DNA of 64,000 nucleotides from Occallatibacter riparius (GTDB taxonomy: Bacteria; Acidobacteriota; Terriglobia; Terriglobales; Acidobacteriaceae). The notes under the pieces are model-generated. The model saw nothing but the letters and a program-made list of their open reading frames with translations. It ran no database searches and was not told where the DNA came from. Position 1 is the stretch's first letter. Each line of letters starts with the position of its first letter. A program made the translations under genes and the position numbers. Below are positions 34,037-42,503 of the stretch, piece after piece. The stretch covers positions 1,488,001-1,552,000 of the forward strand of contig NZ_CP093313.1 of the NCBI RefSeq assembly GCF_025264625.1, read 5' to 3'.

Positions 34037-34385
34037 AGTTGCCCCCGTCGTTCCCCGGCGGGCTATCCAGTCCTTCCGTTGCCATCCGGATGCCTGCCGG
34101 CCTTTCTACGAGTCCAAGTAAACGGCGGGGGAAGCGCGGGCACAACGCTAGACCTGCTACCGCGGGGCTTCGCGGGCGTTACATCGGGGAGTATCGGACC
34201 TATGTGCTCTGAAATGAGATGGATCCGAATCGGGATAAATTGCGTAACAAGTATGCAGGAGGGCAGAAGTGCGGGGGCTACAGTTCCGTTACAGGAGGTT
34301 GCGCGCCGATCTGTATACCGTTAAAACCGCCTGAGCGCATGGAACTGGCGTTAACATGACTGCGGCTCGATGATGGAAGGTTGAG
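34037..34385. other. 349-bp divergent promoter region
   Basis: It lies between the start of the TPR gene (minus) and the malectin-domain gene (plus), so it should hold both promoters. No gene and no certain promoter were recognised. Confidence 0.4.
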
Positions 34386-35918
34386 ATGGCCTCTGGGAGC
34401 ACCATTCCGGTGATGCATGTGGAAGAGCGGGAGGAACTTGCGGCCGTTCTGCGGTCGAAGGAGTTTGCCCGCGCGCCGCGGCTTGCCCAGTTCCTGGAAT
34501 ATCTGTGCGAAAAGCTGTTTGCCGGAGAGACGGGACAGATCAAGGAGTATTCGATCGGGGTGGAGCTGTTCGGCCGGGGGGTTGAGTTCGACCAGGAGTC
34601 CGACTCGATTGTGCGAGTGGAGGCGAACCGGTTGCGCAAACGGCTGGCGGAATATTACGCGACGGAGGGCGCGGATCACGCGATGCAGATTGCGATCCCG
34701 CTGGGGCAGTATGTGCCGGAGTTCGTGACGAAAGCGGGTCCGGTACCGGTTGTTGCTGAAGTGCATGTGCCGCCGGCGGAGACGCGGGCCGGCATTCGAT
34801 GGATATGGATAGCGGGCATCGCAGGTGTGGTGGTTCTGGCGGCAGTCGTCTTCGCAGCCATCTGGTGGGGGCGACCGCGACAGCCGCGGGAGGCAGCAGC
34901 GCCGGTTGCGGCTGGGGAGAAGCCGGCGGCATTTCCGCCGGAGCTGGGAACCGGGCTTCCGTCGGGCGACGAGATCAGGATCTTGTGCGGAGGGCCGCGG
35001 AGTCTTGTGGATCACGCGGGCAAGCTGTGGGCGAGCGATGAGCGGTTCACCGGTGGTACAGCCATCAAGGGCACGGTGCAGCACATCTGGCGGACGCAGG
35101 ATCCGGCGTTTTACCGGACCAGCCGGCAGGGAAATTTTCGCTACGATCTGCCGCTGCGGCCGGGCGTATATGAGCTGCGGCTGCATTTTGCGGAGACGGA
35201 ATTCGGGCCGGAGTCGACGGGGACGGGCGGCGAAGGCGACCGCATCATGACGGTGCGGGCGAATGGGAAGACGCTGCTGTCGGACTTCGACGTGGCGGCG
35301 GACGCGGGGGCGAGCCGGACGGCGGATGTGAAGGTGTTTCCGGATATTTCGCCGGCGAAGGATGGGCAGTTGCACCTGGAGTTCAGTGGTGAGGCGGGCA
35401 AGCAGGCGGCGATTTCGGCGATCGAGATTGTGCCGGGGCAGAAGGGGCACATGCGGCCGGTGCGGATTCTGGCGCGGCAGACGCCTTACTACTCAAACGA
35501 CAGCCAGTGGTGGAGCCCCGATGCCTACTTTGAAGGTGGACAACTGGCGGCGTATGCAACGCCGGTGAGCGGCACGGATGACCAGGAACTGTACGACTCA
35601 GAGCGGTGGGGGAATTTCTCGTATGCGGTGCCGGTGGCACCGGGAAGATACACCGTAACGCTGCATTTTGCGGCGCGGCACGGGGAGTGGCCTCCCTTCT
35701 CGACAGGCGGGAGCAAAGCGGAACACGTCTTCGATGTGTACTGCAACGGCAAGGTGCTGCTGAAGGATTTCGACCTGTCCCGTGAGGCGAGGCAGAGTGA
35801 TGTGGTGGTTCGGCGCGCGGCGGGGCTGGAGCCGAATGCGCAGGGCAAGCTGATGCTGACGTTTGTGCCGGTGCAGGGGTATGCGACTGTGACTGGGATT
35901 GAGGTTGTCGCGCAGTAG
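34386..35918 (+). CDS. Transmembrane protein: N-terminal winged-helix-like domain, membrane span, two malectin-like domains
   Basis: The 510-residue protein has a cytosolic N-terminal region (about 10-118) with FARAPRLAQFLEYLCEKLF, IKEYSIGVELFGR, DSIVRVEANRLRKRLAEYY and IPLGQYVPEF. This block is found in many acidobacterial proteins in front of other modules and resembles OmpR-type winged-helix effectors. One membrane helix follows (about 138-160; IAGIAGVVVLAAVVFAAIWW). Two malectin-like carbohydrate-binding domains come next (about 195-355 and 365-508), each with a YELRLHFAE- or YTVTLHFAA-type core. A one-piece glycan-sensing membrane regulator is a reasonable but untested reading. It is monocistronic. 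Confidence 0.75.
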   Translation: MASGSTIPVMHVEEREELAAVLRSKEFARAPRLAQFLEYLCEKLFAGETGQIKEYSIGVELFGRGVEFDQESDSIVRVEANRLRKRLAEYYATEGADHAMQIAIPLGQYVPEFVTKAGPVPVVAEVHVPPAETRAGIRWIWIAGIAGVVVLAAVVFAAIWWGRPRQPREAAAPVAAGEKPAAFPPELGTGLPSGDEIRILCGGPRSLVDHAGKLWASDERFTGGTAIKGTVQHIWRTQDPAFYRTSRQGNFRYDLPLRPGVYELRLHFAETEFGPESTGTGGEGDRIMTVRANGKTLLSDFDVAADAGASRTADVKVFPDISPAKDGQLHLEFSGEAGKQAAISAIEIVPGQKGHMRPVRILARQTPYYSNDSQWWSPDAYFEGGQLAAYATPVSGTDDQELYDSERWGNFSYAVPVAPGRYTVTLHFAARHGEWPPFSTGGSKAEHVFDVYCNGKVLLKDFDLSREARQSDVVVRRAAGLEPNAQGKLMLTFVPVQGYATVTGIEVVAQ

Positions 35919-36009
35919 GCGGTGCCCTGAAATGCGGGTCCTTTGTTTGGGCCAAAGCCGGCCACACTCCGCTCAGGATGAGGCTGATCTAATTTCTGAG
36001 ACAGAAAGA

Positions 36010-36627
36010 TCAGGAAGGCTTCTTCTCGAAAGCGTTCTGCGGAACCAGGGCAGCGGGTGCGTCTCCGTCGATGGAGACGGGCATCTGCTCAAAGGATGCG
36101 AGCGAGCTGTCATTTGCAGCCATGACCATCCAGCAGACGGCGGCTTTCTTCGACACGCTGCAGGCGATCTCGATGGTGTATGCGATGGCGCCCTGGCCCT
36201 TTACGGTGGCGTTGACGCGCTCGATCCAAAACTGGTGGGTACCGAGCTGGTAGAGGCCGTATACAGGCTGCCCAAGGTCGAAGTTTTGAGCGAGGCCTGC
36301 TGAGGCGCTGGAGGCGAATCCAGGCAGATCGGCTTCGGTCATCTGCTGTCCGTAGCACGCGAAGGGTAGAGCCACCTCAGTCATCACAGAGGGCGGGTTA
36401 CCGTGGCGGGCGGTGAAGCCGATGTCAACGCAGCCAAGCCCTTTTTTGTCTTCCTCGCTGTTGGCGTTCTGGCGGGCCTGCTCTTTGGCGAAGGCGCTGG
36501 TGTCCATCACTTCCCAGTCAGCGGGCGCGGTGAAGCTGAAGCCGAGTTCATTGGAAGTGCGGGTTACGGCTTGCGCGCGTGCTGCGACGGTGGAGAGAAC
36601 CAGAAGAAGACAGAGGAGGGCTTTCAT
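36010..36627 (-). CDS. Secreted protein of unknown function
   Basis: The 205-residue product has a signal peptide (ALLCLLLVLSTVAARAQA). The mature domain opens with NELGFSFTAPADWEVMD, the type of strand pattern seen in PsbP/DUF1795-like proteins, and contains four or more Cys residues (GLGCVDIGF, LPFACYGQQM, IEIACSV, AAVCWMV). These could form disulfides in the periplasm. The family assignment is tentative. The next gene upstream (DUF4337) ends 17 bp before its start on the same strand, so they are probably cotranscribed. Confidence 0.65.
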   Translation of the reverse strand: MKALLCLLLVLSTVAARAQAVTRTSNELGFSFTAPADWEVMDTSAFAKEQARQNANSEEDKKGLGCVDIGFTARHGNPPSVMTEVALPFACYGQQMTEADLPGFASSASAGLAQNFDLGQPVYGLYQLGTHQFWIERVNATVKGQGAIAYTIEIACSVSKKAAVCWMVMAANDSSLASFEQMPVSIDGDAPAALVPQNAFEKKPS

Positions 36628-36644
36628 CGCGGCCAGTCTACCAC

Positions 36645-37190
36645 TCAGTGCACGAGGAACGCGGTGATCGCGGAGAGGATGCCGGCGGCGGCAAAGCCCA
36701 TGCCGAAGTACCAGTAGAGGCGCGTGCGCGTAAGCAGCGTGACGGAGGTGACGACCAAGCCGATTTCAAGGAGAGCTTCCCCGAGATCGAAGCGGTCTGC
36801 GCGGCGTTCGGCGAGAGCGACTTCCTTTTCAAGGTCAGTGGCCTTTTCCTGCTCTTCCTTCAGATCATCATTCCATTTGGCCTGATGATCGGCGTAGGAC
36901 TTGGCGAGCTTCGCGGCCTTGTCCTTGTCGGCGAGGTTGACTACTCCGAGGAGATCGGCCTCGAGACTGGTGTTGTAGGAGCGAATCTTCTTGGCCTGGT
37001 ACTCGTTCCACTGGTCGGTGGCTTTGTTCTGCAGGAGGACGGCCTCGGTGTGTGTGCGGTGGCCAAGCACCGTCGCGATGGCTACGAGGACCGCGAGCAC
37101 GCTCATGGTGAAGGCGACAGGGCGGAGGGAGGTGTCGTGGGCGCCGTGTTCGGCGTGTTCCTGTAATTCGTGCGCTTCGTTGGCTTCCAT
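36645..37190 (-). CDS. DUF4337 membrane protein
   Basis: The 181-residue protein has a His/Glu-rich N-terminus, a membrane helix (about 25-45; FTMSVLAVLVAIATVLG), a charged helical middle with coiled-coil character (NEYQAKKIRSYNTSLEADLL to EEQEKATDLEKEVALAERRA) and two C-terminal helices (about 135-180). This is the DUF4337 layout. The function is unknown. It lies immediately upstream of the secreted gene at 36010-36627 and downstream of a two-hairpin repeat. Confidence 0.85.
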   Translation of the reverse strand: MEANEAHELQEHAEHGAHDTSLRPVAFTMSVLAVLVAIATVLGHRTHTEAVLLQNKATDQWNEYQAKKIRSYNTSLEADLLGVVNLADKDKAAKLAKSYADHQAKWNDDLKEEQEKATDLEKEVALAERRADRFDLGEALLEIGLVVTSVTLLTRTRLYWYFGMGFAAAGILSAITAFLVH

Positions 37191-37245
37191 CTGGGGAATG
37201 AACCTCTGGCAATCGATGTTAATGGGTGACCGAGAGAGTAGGACA

Positions 37246-37315
37246 GGATGGGCTAAAAGCCCCGCTCAAAATTTAAGTAAGCATATCGGCGCGACTGAAG
37301 TCGTGCCCTTTCACA
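37246..37315. repeat. Two-hairpin dispersed element, family 2, copy A
   Basis: Hairpin 1 is GGGCT/AGCCC (37250-37254 with 37258-37262). Hairpin 2 is a GGCGCGACT to GTCGTGCC stem with a TGAA loop (37288-37306), followed by CTTTCAC. The 38-bp offset between hairpins matches copy B at 47164-47227. It lies between cysS and the DUF4337 gene. Confidence 0.7.
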
Positions 37316-37361
37316 TTGCATACAGCCATGCGCAAGGTTCTTGCCTGCCTCTGGATGGTGA

Positions 37362-38840
37362 CTACTTCCGTTTCCAGCGAACGCCGTCTTTGGAGTCTTC
37401 GATGATGACGCCTTTTTCGGCGAGCTCGTTGCGGATCTGGTCGGCGCGAGCGAAGTTGCGCATCTTCTTGGCCTTGGTGCGCTCGGCTACGAGGTTGTCT
37501 ATCTCCGCGTCGCTGAGGGCGAACCCGGCGAGCAGTTCAGGAGCGACGTCGGCGGTGCGGCCGGTTTGCTCGGCCCAGGCGAGGGCGCGCTTGGTGGCTT
37601 CGGTGTCGCGATCTTCGAGGACATCGAATACGGCGTCGAAATCGGCGAGAACCTTGAGCACGGCGTCATGATCGGCGGCGAAGAACTTGCCCTGGTCGAT
37701 GGCGGTGTTGGACGCGCGCACGAGGTCGAAGATGGGGGCGCGGGCCTCGGCGGTGTTGAGGTCGTTGGCGAGGGCAGCGTAATACTCATCGCTTGCCTTT
37801 TTCGCTGCGGCCTGGATGTCGGGATTGTCGCCGGGGGCGAAGGTGCCCTGGGTCAGGCGCTGATGGAAGGTGCGGAGGCGGTCGATGGCGGCGGTGGCAT
37901 CCGCGAGGCTCTCGAAGGTGAAGTTGAGCTGGTGGCGGTAGGGCACCGAGATGAGCGCGAGGCGGATGGCCGAAGCTTTGTAGCCCTTCAGCAACAGGTC
38001 GCGGAGGGTGTAGAAATTGCCTTCGCTCTTCGACATCTTGCGGCCGTCGACGAGCAGGAAGCGGACGTGCATCCAGTGGCGGGCCAGCGGTTTCTTCGTG
38101 ACGGTTTCGCTCTGCGCGATTTCGTTCTCGTGGTGCGGAAACATGAGGTCTTCGCCGCCAGCGTGGAGGTCAAAGCTGTCGCCGAGGAACTCCATGGACA
38201 TGGCGGAGCACTCGATGTGCCAGCCGGGGCGGCCGCGGCCGATGGGTGTGTCCCAGCTTGTTTCGCCGGGCTTGGTGGCCTTCCAGAGGGCGAAGTCGCG
38301 GGCTGAATCCTTCTCGTATTCGTCAACGTCGACGCGCGCGCCGTCTTCCATGCCGCTGAGATCTTTTTTGCTCAGCTTGCCGTATTCAGGGAACGAGCGG
38401 AGGCGGAAGTACCAGCTTCCATCATCGGTTTTGTAGGCGGCGCCGACAGATTCAAGCTGCTGGATCAGGCTGACCATCCGCGGTATGTGCTCAGTGGCGC
38501 GAGCGATGATTTCGGGGCGCTCAACGCGGAGCGAGTCGAGGTCTTCGAAGAAGGCGTCGACATACTTTGGGGTGTACTCGCCGATGGGGATGCCGGCGGC
38601 GGCCGCGTTGCGGATGATCTTGTCATCGACGTCGGTAATGTTCATGACGTGACGCAGGCGCGTGCCGGTGAGCTTGAGGGAGCGGCGCAGAACATCGACC
38701 TGGAGGAAGGTGCGGAAGTTGCCGATGTGGCCGTAGTCATAGACGGTGGGCCCGCAGGCGTACATGCGCAACTCGGTGCCGTCGGCCGGAACGAGCTCGT
38801 CGATTTGTCCGGAAAGAGTGTTGAACAGGCGCAGAGTCAT
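37362..38840 (-). CDS. cysS: Cysteine--tRNA ligase
   Basis: The 492-residue protein is full length for CysRS. It has MYACGPTVYDYGHIGNFR with the zinc Cys and HIGN signature, the further zinc ligands in WHIECSAMSM and HHENEIAQ, and KMSKSEGN. It charges tRNA-Cys in the cytosol. ATG at 38840 gives the normal N-terminus (MTLRLFNTLSG). A longer frame to 38936 would overlap tsaD and is rejected. It lies 92 bp downstream of tsaD on the same strand. There is no clear ribosome binding site. Confidence 0.97.
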   Translation of the reverse strand: MTLRLFNTLSGQIDELVPADGTELRMYACGPTVYDYGHIGNFRTFLQVDVLRRSLKLTGTRLRHVMNITDVDDKIIRNAAAAGIPIGEYTPKYVDAFFEDLDSLRVERPEIIARATEHIPRMVSLIQQLESVGAAYKTDDGSWYFRLRSFPEYGKLSKKDLSGMEDGARVDVDEYEKDSARDFALWKATKPGETSWDTPIGRGRPGWHIECSAMSMEFLGDSFDLHAGGEDLMFPHHENEIAQSETVTKKPLARHWMHVRFLLVDGRKMSKSEGNFYTLRDLLLKGYKASAIRLALISVPYRHQLNFTFESLADATAAIDRLRTFHQRLTQGTFAPGDNPDIQAAAKKASDEYYAALANDLNTAEARAPIFDLVRASNTAIDQGKFFAADHDAVLKVLADFDAVFDVLEDRDTEATKRALAWAEQTGRTADVAPELLAGFALSDAEIDNLVAERTKAKKMRNFARADQIRNELAEKGVIIEDSKDGVRWKRK

Positions 38841-38932
38841 TCGATCTAAAGGGTGCCCATCCGCTGGAAATAGGCCGTATTTCAAGCCTTTTTGATTGTA
38901 GCAGTGAGAAATAGAGGGCTGGGCGGCCGGGC

Positions 38933-40123
38933 TCACACGCCGAGGGCGAGTGAGGGTTCGGCGCTGAGGGCGCTGGCGGCGAACTCGCCGGAGACAAAGC
39001 GCGGCCAGGCGGCGGCGGCGATCATAGCGGCGTTGTCTGTGGAGAGGGCCGGCGTGGGGAACGAGACGCGCATGTGGCGGCGCGGGGCTTCTGCGGCGAA
39101 GCGCTCGCGGAGTTCGCGGTTGGCAGCGACGCCTCCGGTGACGAGGATGCGAGTGGCGCCGAGGGATTCGGCGGCGGCGAAGGTCTTCTTCATGAGGTCG
39201 CCGACGACCGCGTGCTGAAAGCTGGCGATCATGTCGAGGATGGGTTGGGGGGCGAGGGCGAGGGCTTCCTCTTTGGTTTTGGGAGGGCGATCGCCAGCGA
39301 GGATTTTGGCGATGCGCTCGTCGCCCCCGGCGCGCATGCCCTGGAGCTCAACGTGGCGCAGGACGGCTGTTTTGATCCCTGAGAACGAGAAGAGAAAGTG
39401 CGGGTCGAGATCGGCGATGGGAGCGGTTTTCGCGGCTTTGGTGCGCGGGGCTTTGCCGTGCAGATGCGCCTTGGCCTTGATCTGCGCGAAGGCGAATGGG
39501 ACTGCTTTGGGATCGCCGAAGCGGGCAATGGCGTCGATCCAGGGACCTCCGGGGTAGCCCAGGCCGAGCAGCTTGGCGACTTTGTCATAGGCTTCGCCGG
39601 CGGCGTCATCGAGGGTGCGGCCGATGAGCTTGTAGTGCCACGCTTCGTGCGCGGGTTCGGCCAGATAGAGATGCGTGTGTCCACCGGAGACGACCAGGGC
39701 AAGGGCGGGCTCGTCCTGTTGCGTGGAGGCGGGGGCGTTCTGGCGCTCTTCGAGGAGAACCGCGTGGATGTGGCCCTCGAGGTGATTGATGGCGATGACG
39801 GGGAGATTGCGCGCGAAGGCAAGGGCCTTGGCGTAGCTGATTCCGACTAGCAGCGCGCCGGCGAGGCCAGGGCCGGAGGTGACGGCGATGGCATCGAGAT
39901 CGTCGAAGCCCACGCCTGCCTCAGCGAGTGCCGCGCGGACCACGGGAACGATGGCACGGAGATGCTCGCGGCTAGCGAGCTCGGGGACCACGCCGCCGAA
40001 GCGGGCGTGGGTGGCGATCTGCGAGGCTACGACGGACGAGAGCGTGCGGGAGCCGCGCTCGACCACGGAGGCGGCTGTTTCGTCGCAGGAGCTTTCGATT
40101 CCGAGGATGAGGCCACGGGACAT
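38933..40123 (-). CDS. tsaD: tRNA N6-adenosine threonylcarbamoyltransferase
   Basis: The 396-residue protein carries the TsaD/Kae1 signatures: GIESSCDETAASVV at the N-terminus, the metal-binding HLEGHIHAV, SGGHTHLYLA, and GGVAANRELRE near the C-terminus. With TsaB and TsaE it places the threonylcarbamoyl group on A37 of tRNAs that read ANN codons. It is slightly longer than the family norm, with an insertion around KAHLHGKAPRTKAAKTAP. ATG at 40123 is chosen, with GGAAGG just upstream. It is divergent from cca across a 58-bp gap. Confidence 0.96.
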   Translation of the reverse strand: MSRGLILGIESSCDETAASVVERGSRTLSSVVASQIATHARFGGVVPELASREHLRAIVPVVRAALAEAGVGFDDLDAIAVTSGPGLAGALLVGISYAKALAFARNLPVIAINHLEGHIHAVLLEERQNAPASTQQDEPALALVVSGGHTHLYLAEPAHEAWHYKLIGRTLDDAAGEAYDKVAKLLGLGYPGGPWIDAIARFGDPKAVPFAFAQIKAKAHLHGKAPRTKAAKTAPIADLDPHFLFSFSGIKTAVLRHVELQGMRAGGDERIAKILAGDRPPKTKEEALALAPQPILDMIASFQHAVVGDLMKKTFAAAESLGATRILVTGGVAANRELRERFAAEAPRRHMRVSFPTPALSTDNAAMIAAAAWPRFVSGEFAASALSAEPSLALGV

Positions 40124-40181
40124 AACCTTCCAGTTTATCGGGCCTTGCATCAGAGCACTCCGGGAGAGTGACAATAGAGCG

Positions 40182-41627
40182 ATGCCTGCGCTATCACGAC
40201 AACTCGAAGCGGCCCTGCGGATTGTGGAGGCGCTGCGGACGGAAGGACACCAGGCCTACCTGGCGGGCGGATGCGTGCGCGATCTGCTGCTGGGGCGCGA
40301 TCCGGTGGATTATGACGTGGCTACGTCTGCTACTCCGGATATCGTGATGGGAATGTTTCCGCGGACGTTTGCGGTGGGCGCGCATTTCGGCGTGGTGCTG
40401 GTTGCGGATGAGGCGCCGGATGAGATTCCACCGCTGGAAGATGCGGGCGACGCGGGGCCGCGCTATGCGACGACGGAGGTGGCGACGTTCCGCTGCGACG
40501 ACTCCTACTCCGATGGCAGGCATCCGGACGCGGTGCGCTATACGACGAGTGCCGAAGAAGATGTGCAGCGGCGGGATTTCACGATCAATGGGCTACTGCT
40601 GGACCCACTGCGTGGGGGCGAAGCTTTGGAGGAGTTCCTTGGCGATGGGAGCGCGCTTCGAGCCGCGGTCCTCGATTATGTGGGTGGGCTGGCGGATCTG
40701 GATGCGGGGGTGATTCGGGCGATCGGCGATCCGCGGCGGCGTTTTGAAGAGGATCAACTACGGCTGTTGCGGGCGGTGCGGTTTGCGGCGCGGTTTGGGT
40801 ACGCGATCGAGGCGGCGACGCATTCGGCGATTTGCTCGCTGGCAGCGCGCATTCACTCGGTGAGCCAAGAACGCGTGCGCGACGAGTTGACCAAGATGTT
40901 GACGGAGGGCAAAGCGCGGAGGGCGTTCGAGCTGCTGGATGAGACGGGGCTGCTGCAGCAGGTTCTGCCTGAGATCCCGAAGATGAAGGGCGTGGAGCAG
41001 CCGCCGCAGTACCATCCCGAGGGCGATGTCTTCATTCACACGCTCATGCTGCTGGAGCAGCTCGAGCCAGGTGTGCCGTGCACGCTGGCGTGGGGCGCGC
41101 TGCTGCATGACGTGGGCAAGCCGCCGACATTCCGGGTCGCGCCGGACCGCATCCGCTTCGATCGACATGTTGAAGTGGGCGTGGCAATGGGCGCGGAGAT
41201 TTGCCGGCGGTTTCGGTTTTCTAACGAGGATACGCGGCAGATTCTTGCGCTAATTGAGCACCACATGCGCTTTGCAGATGCGCCGCATATGAAGGCATCG
41301 ACGCTGAAACGGTTCTTCCGGCTGCCATGCTTCGAGGAGCACCTTGCGCTGCACAAGATGGACTGCATGGCGGCGCATCGCAACCTTGACACATACCGCT
41401 TCGTCGAGGAGCGTTACGAAGAGATGCCGCAGGAGGACGTCCGTCCAAGACCGCTGCTCACGGGCCGCGAGCTGATTGCGGCGGGCTATGCCCCGGGGCC
41501 GCGCTTCAAGGAGATGCTGCGGGCGGCAGAGGATGCGCAGCTCGAAGGCTCAATCGCGACGACGGAGCAGGCGGTGGCGCTGGTTCGGGAGCGATTCGGG
41601 AATGCGCAGCAGGATACCCCAGCATGA
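40182..41627 (+). CDS. cca: CCA-adding tRNA nucleotidyltransferase / poly(A) polymerase family, with HD domain
   Basis: The 481-residue protein begins with the class II nucleotidyltransferase core: LAGGCVRDLLLGRDPVDYDVAT, DVQRRDFTINGLL and RRFEEDQLRLLRAVRFAARF. A C-terminal HD domain follows (GDVFIHTLMLLEQL, LLHDVGKPPTF). It adds or repairs the 3' CCA of tRNA. The frame extends far upstream to 39879, but family alignment and the position of tsaD place the start at ATG 40182. Its stop overlaps the next start by 4 bp (ATGA), so translation is coupled. Confidence 0.93.
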   Translation: MPALSRQLEAALRIVEALRTEGHQAYLAGGCVRDLLLGRDPVDYDVATSATPDIVMGMFPRTFAVGAHFGVVLVADEAPDEIPPLEDAGDAGPRYATTEVATFRCDDSYSDGRHPDAVRYTTSAEEDVQRRDFTINGLLLDPLRGGEALEEFLGDGSALRAAVLDYVGGLADLDAGVIRAIGDPRRRFEEDQLRLLRAVRFAARFGYAIEAATHSAICSLAARIHSVSQERVRDELTKMLTEGKARRAFELLDETGLLQQVLPEIPKMKGVEQPPQYHPEGDVFIHTLMLLEQLEPGVPCTLAWGALLHDVGKPPTFRVAPDRIRFDRHVEVGVAMGAEICRRFRFSNEDTRQILALIEHHMRFADAPHMKASTLKRFFRLPCFEEHLALHKMDCMAAHRNLDTYRFVEERYEEMPQEDVRPRPLLTGRELIAAGYAPGPRFKEMLRAAEDAQLEGSIATTEQAVALVRERFGNAQQDTPA

Positions 41628-42157
41628 GCAGAGAGTTCGTTCTGCGGGATCAGGTCACGATTCACGCGCCGCTTGAGCGGTGCTTCCTTCTTTCGACAAG
41701 CGTGGAGATCGTGGAGCGCGAACTACGCATGCATCCTGAGCGGGGGCGCATGTCAGGGTTTGTGGAGGATGGCGATACGGTCCTGTGGAAGGGTTGGAAG
41801 TTCGGACTGCCGCAGTTTCACGAGAGCATCATTGAGGAGTTCCGGCCGTGCAGCTTCTTTCGCGACCGCATGATCTCAGGGCGCTTCAAGACGTTCGAGC
41901 ACGACCACAGTTTCGATCTGCTAGCGGATGGATCCGTGCGACTGCGCGATGAGATCCGGTTCTCGATGCGCTGGGGATGGTTGGGCAAAATGCTGGGCGT
42001 GTTGCTGCTCAGGCCGCATATTCGCCGGCTGTTGCGGCGCAGGTTCGGGCTTCTGAAGAGAATCGCCGAATCAGAGGAGTGGCGGGATTATATTCCGGCG
42101 CGTGACGCGTCCGAAGCGTTACTGACGGGCAGAGGAAGATGGAAAGTCGGCAGTTGA
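41624..42157 (+). CDS. SRPBCC-fold (polyketide cyclase-like) protein
   Basis: The 177-residue protein fits the START/SRPBCC ligand-binding fold, with RDQVTIHAPLERCFLLSTS at the N-terminus, IIEEFRPCSFFRDRMISGRF in the middle and a long C-terminal helix. Such proteins bind hydrophobic ligands or aid cyclisation; the ligand here is unknown. The start codon overlaps the cca stop (ATGA), so it is the second gene of that operon. A functional link with tRNA maturation is not implied by the family. Confidence 0.8.
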   Translation: MSREFVLRDQVTIHAPLERCFLLSTSVEIVERELRMHPERGRMSGFVEDGDTVLWKGWKFGLPQFHESIIEEFRPCSFFRDRMISGRFKTFEHDHSFDLLADGSVRLRDEIRFSMRWGWLGKMLGVLLLRPHIRRLLRRRFGLLKRIAESEEWRDYIPARDASEALLTGRGRWKVGS

Positions 42158-42503
42158 CGTGCTATGCTCCCGAAAAGCGGGGTATGCATGCACAAGCACG
42201 TGATGAATGGAGCCAATCTGCCGGCGAAATGGCGCTGGTCGGGCTCGCGTGCGCGCTGCATTTGCCCGCGGAAGCACCTGCGCGTGCTGCCCACCCGCAC
42301 ACGACCTAGTCTCTTCGGCGGCGACTAAAGAACAGACAACCGAAGTTCCTCGCCTGCAACGCGGGTCCGTCTGGGCCCGGAACGTTGAACGACCCCAAAT
42401 CCCACGGGGTCCGTGGCCGCCCCCAGGGCAGGTGGCTGCCCGCCGGGCAGATGGCTGCTCTACTCCCACGGCCTGGCCACACAACCTATCGAGGAGGACG
42501 ATC
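42158..42503. other. 346-bp spacer before the aminotransferase, rich in potential hairpins
   Basis: There is no gene. The clearest fold is CTGCCC (42436-42441) with GGGCAG (42445-42450), and several CCACGG/CCGTGG-type short inverted words surround it. No known riboswitch class was recognised. The region ends in the strong GAGGAGG ribosome binding site of the aminotransferase. Confidence 0.35.

Noticed and set aside
38841..38936. N-terminal extension of cysS to 38936
   Set aside because: The extension has no homology to CysRS and would overlap the end of tsaD.
42158..42503. A riboswitch in the leader of the aminotransferase gene
   Set aside because: Hairpins are present, but no conserved core of a known riboswitch class could be matched by eye.
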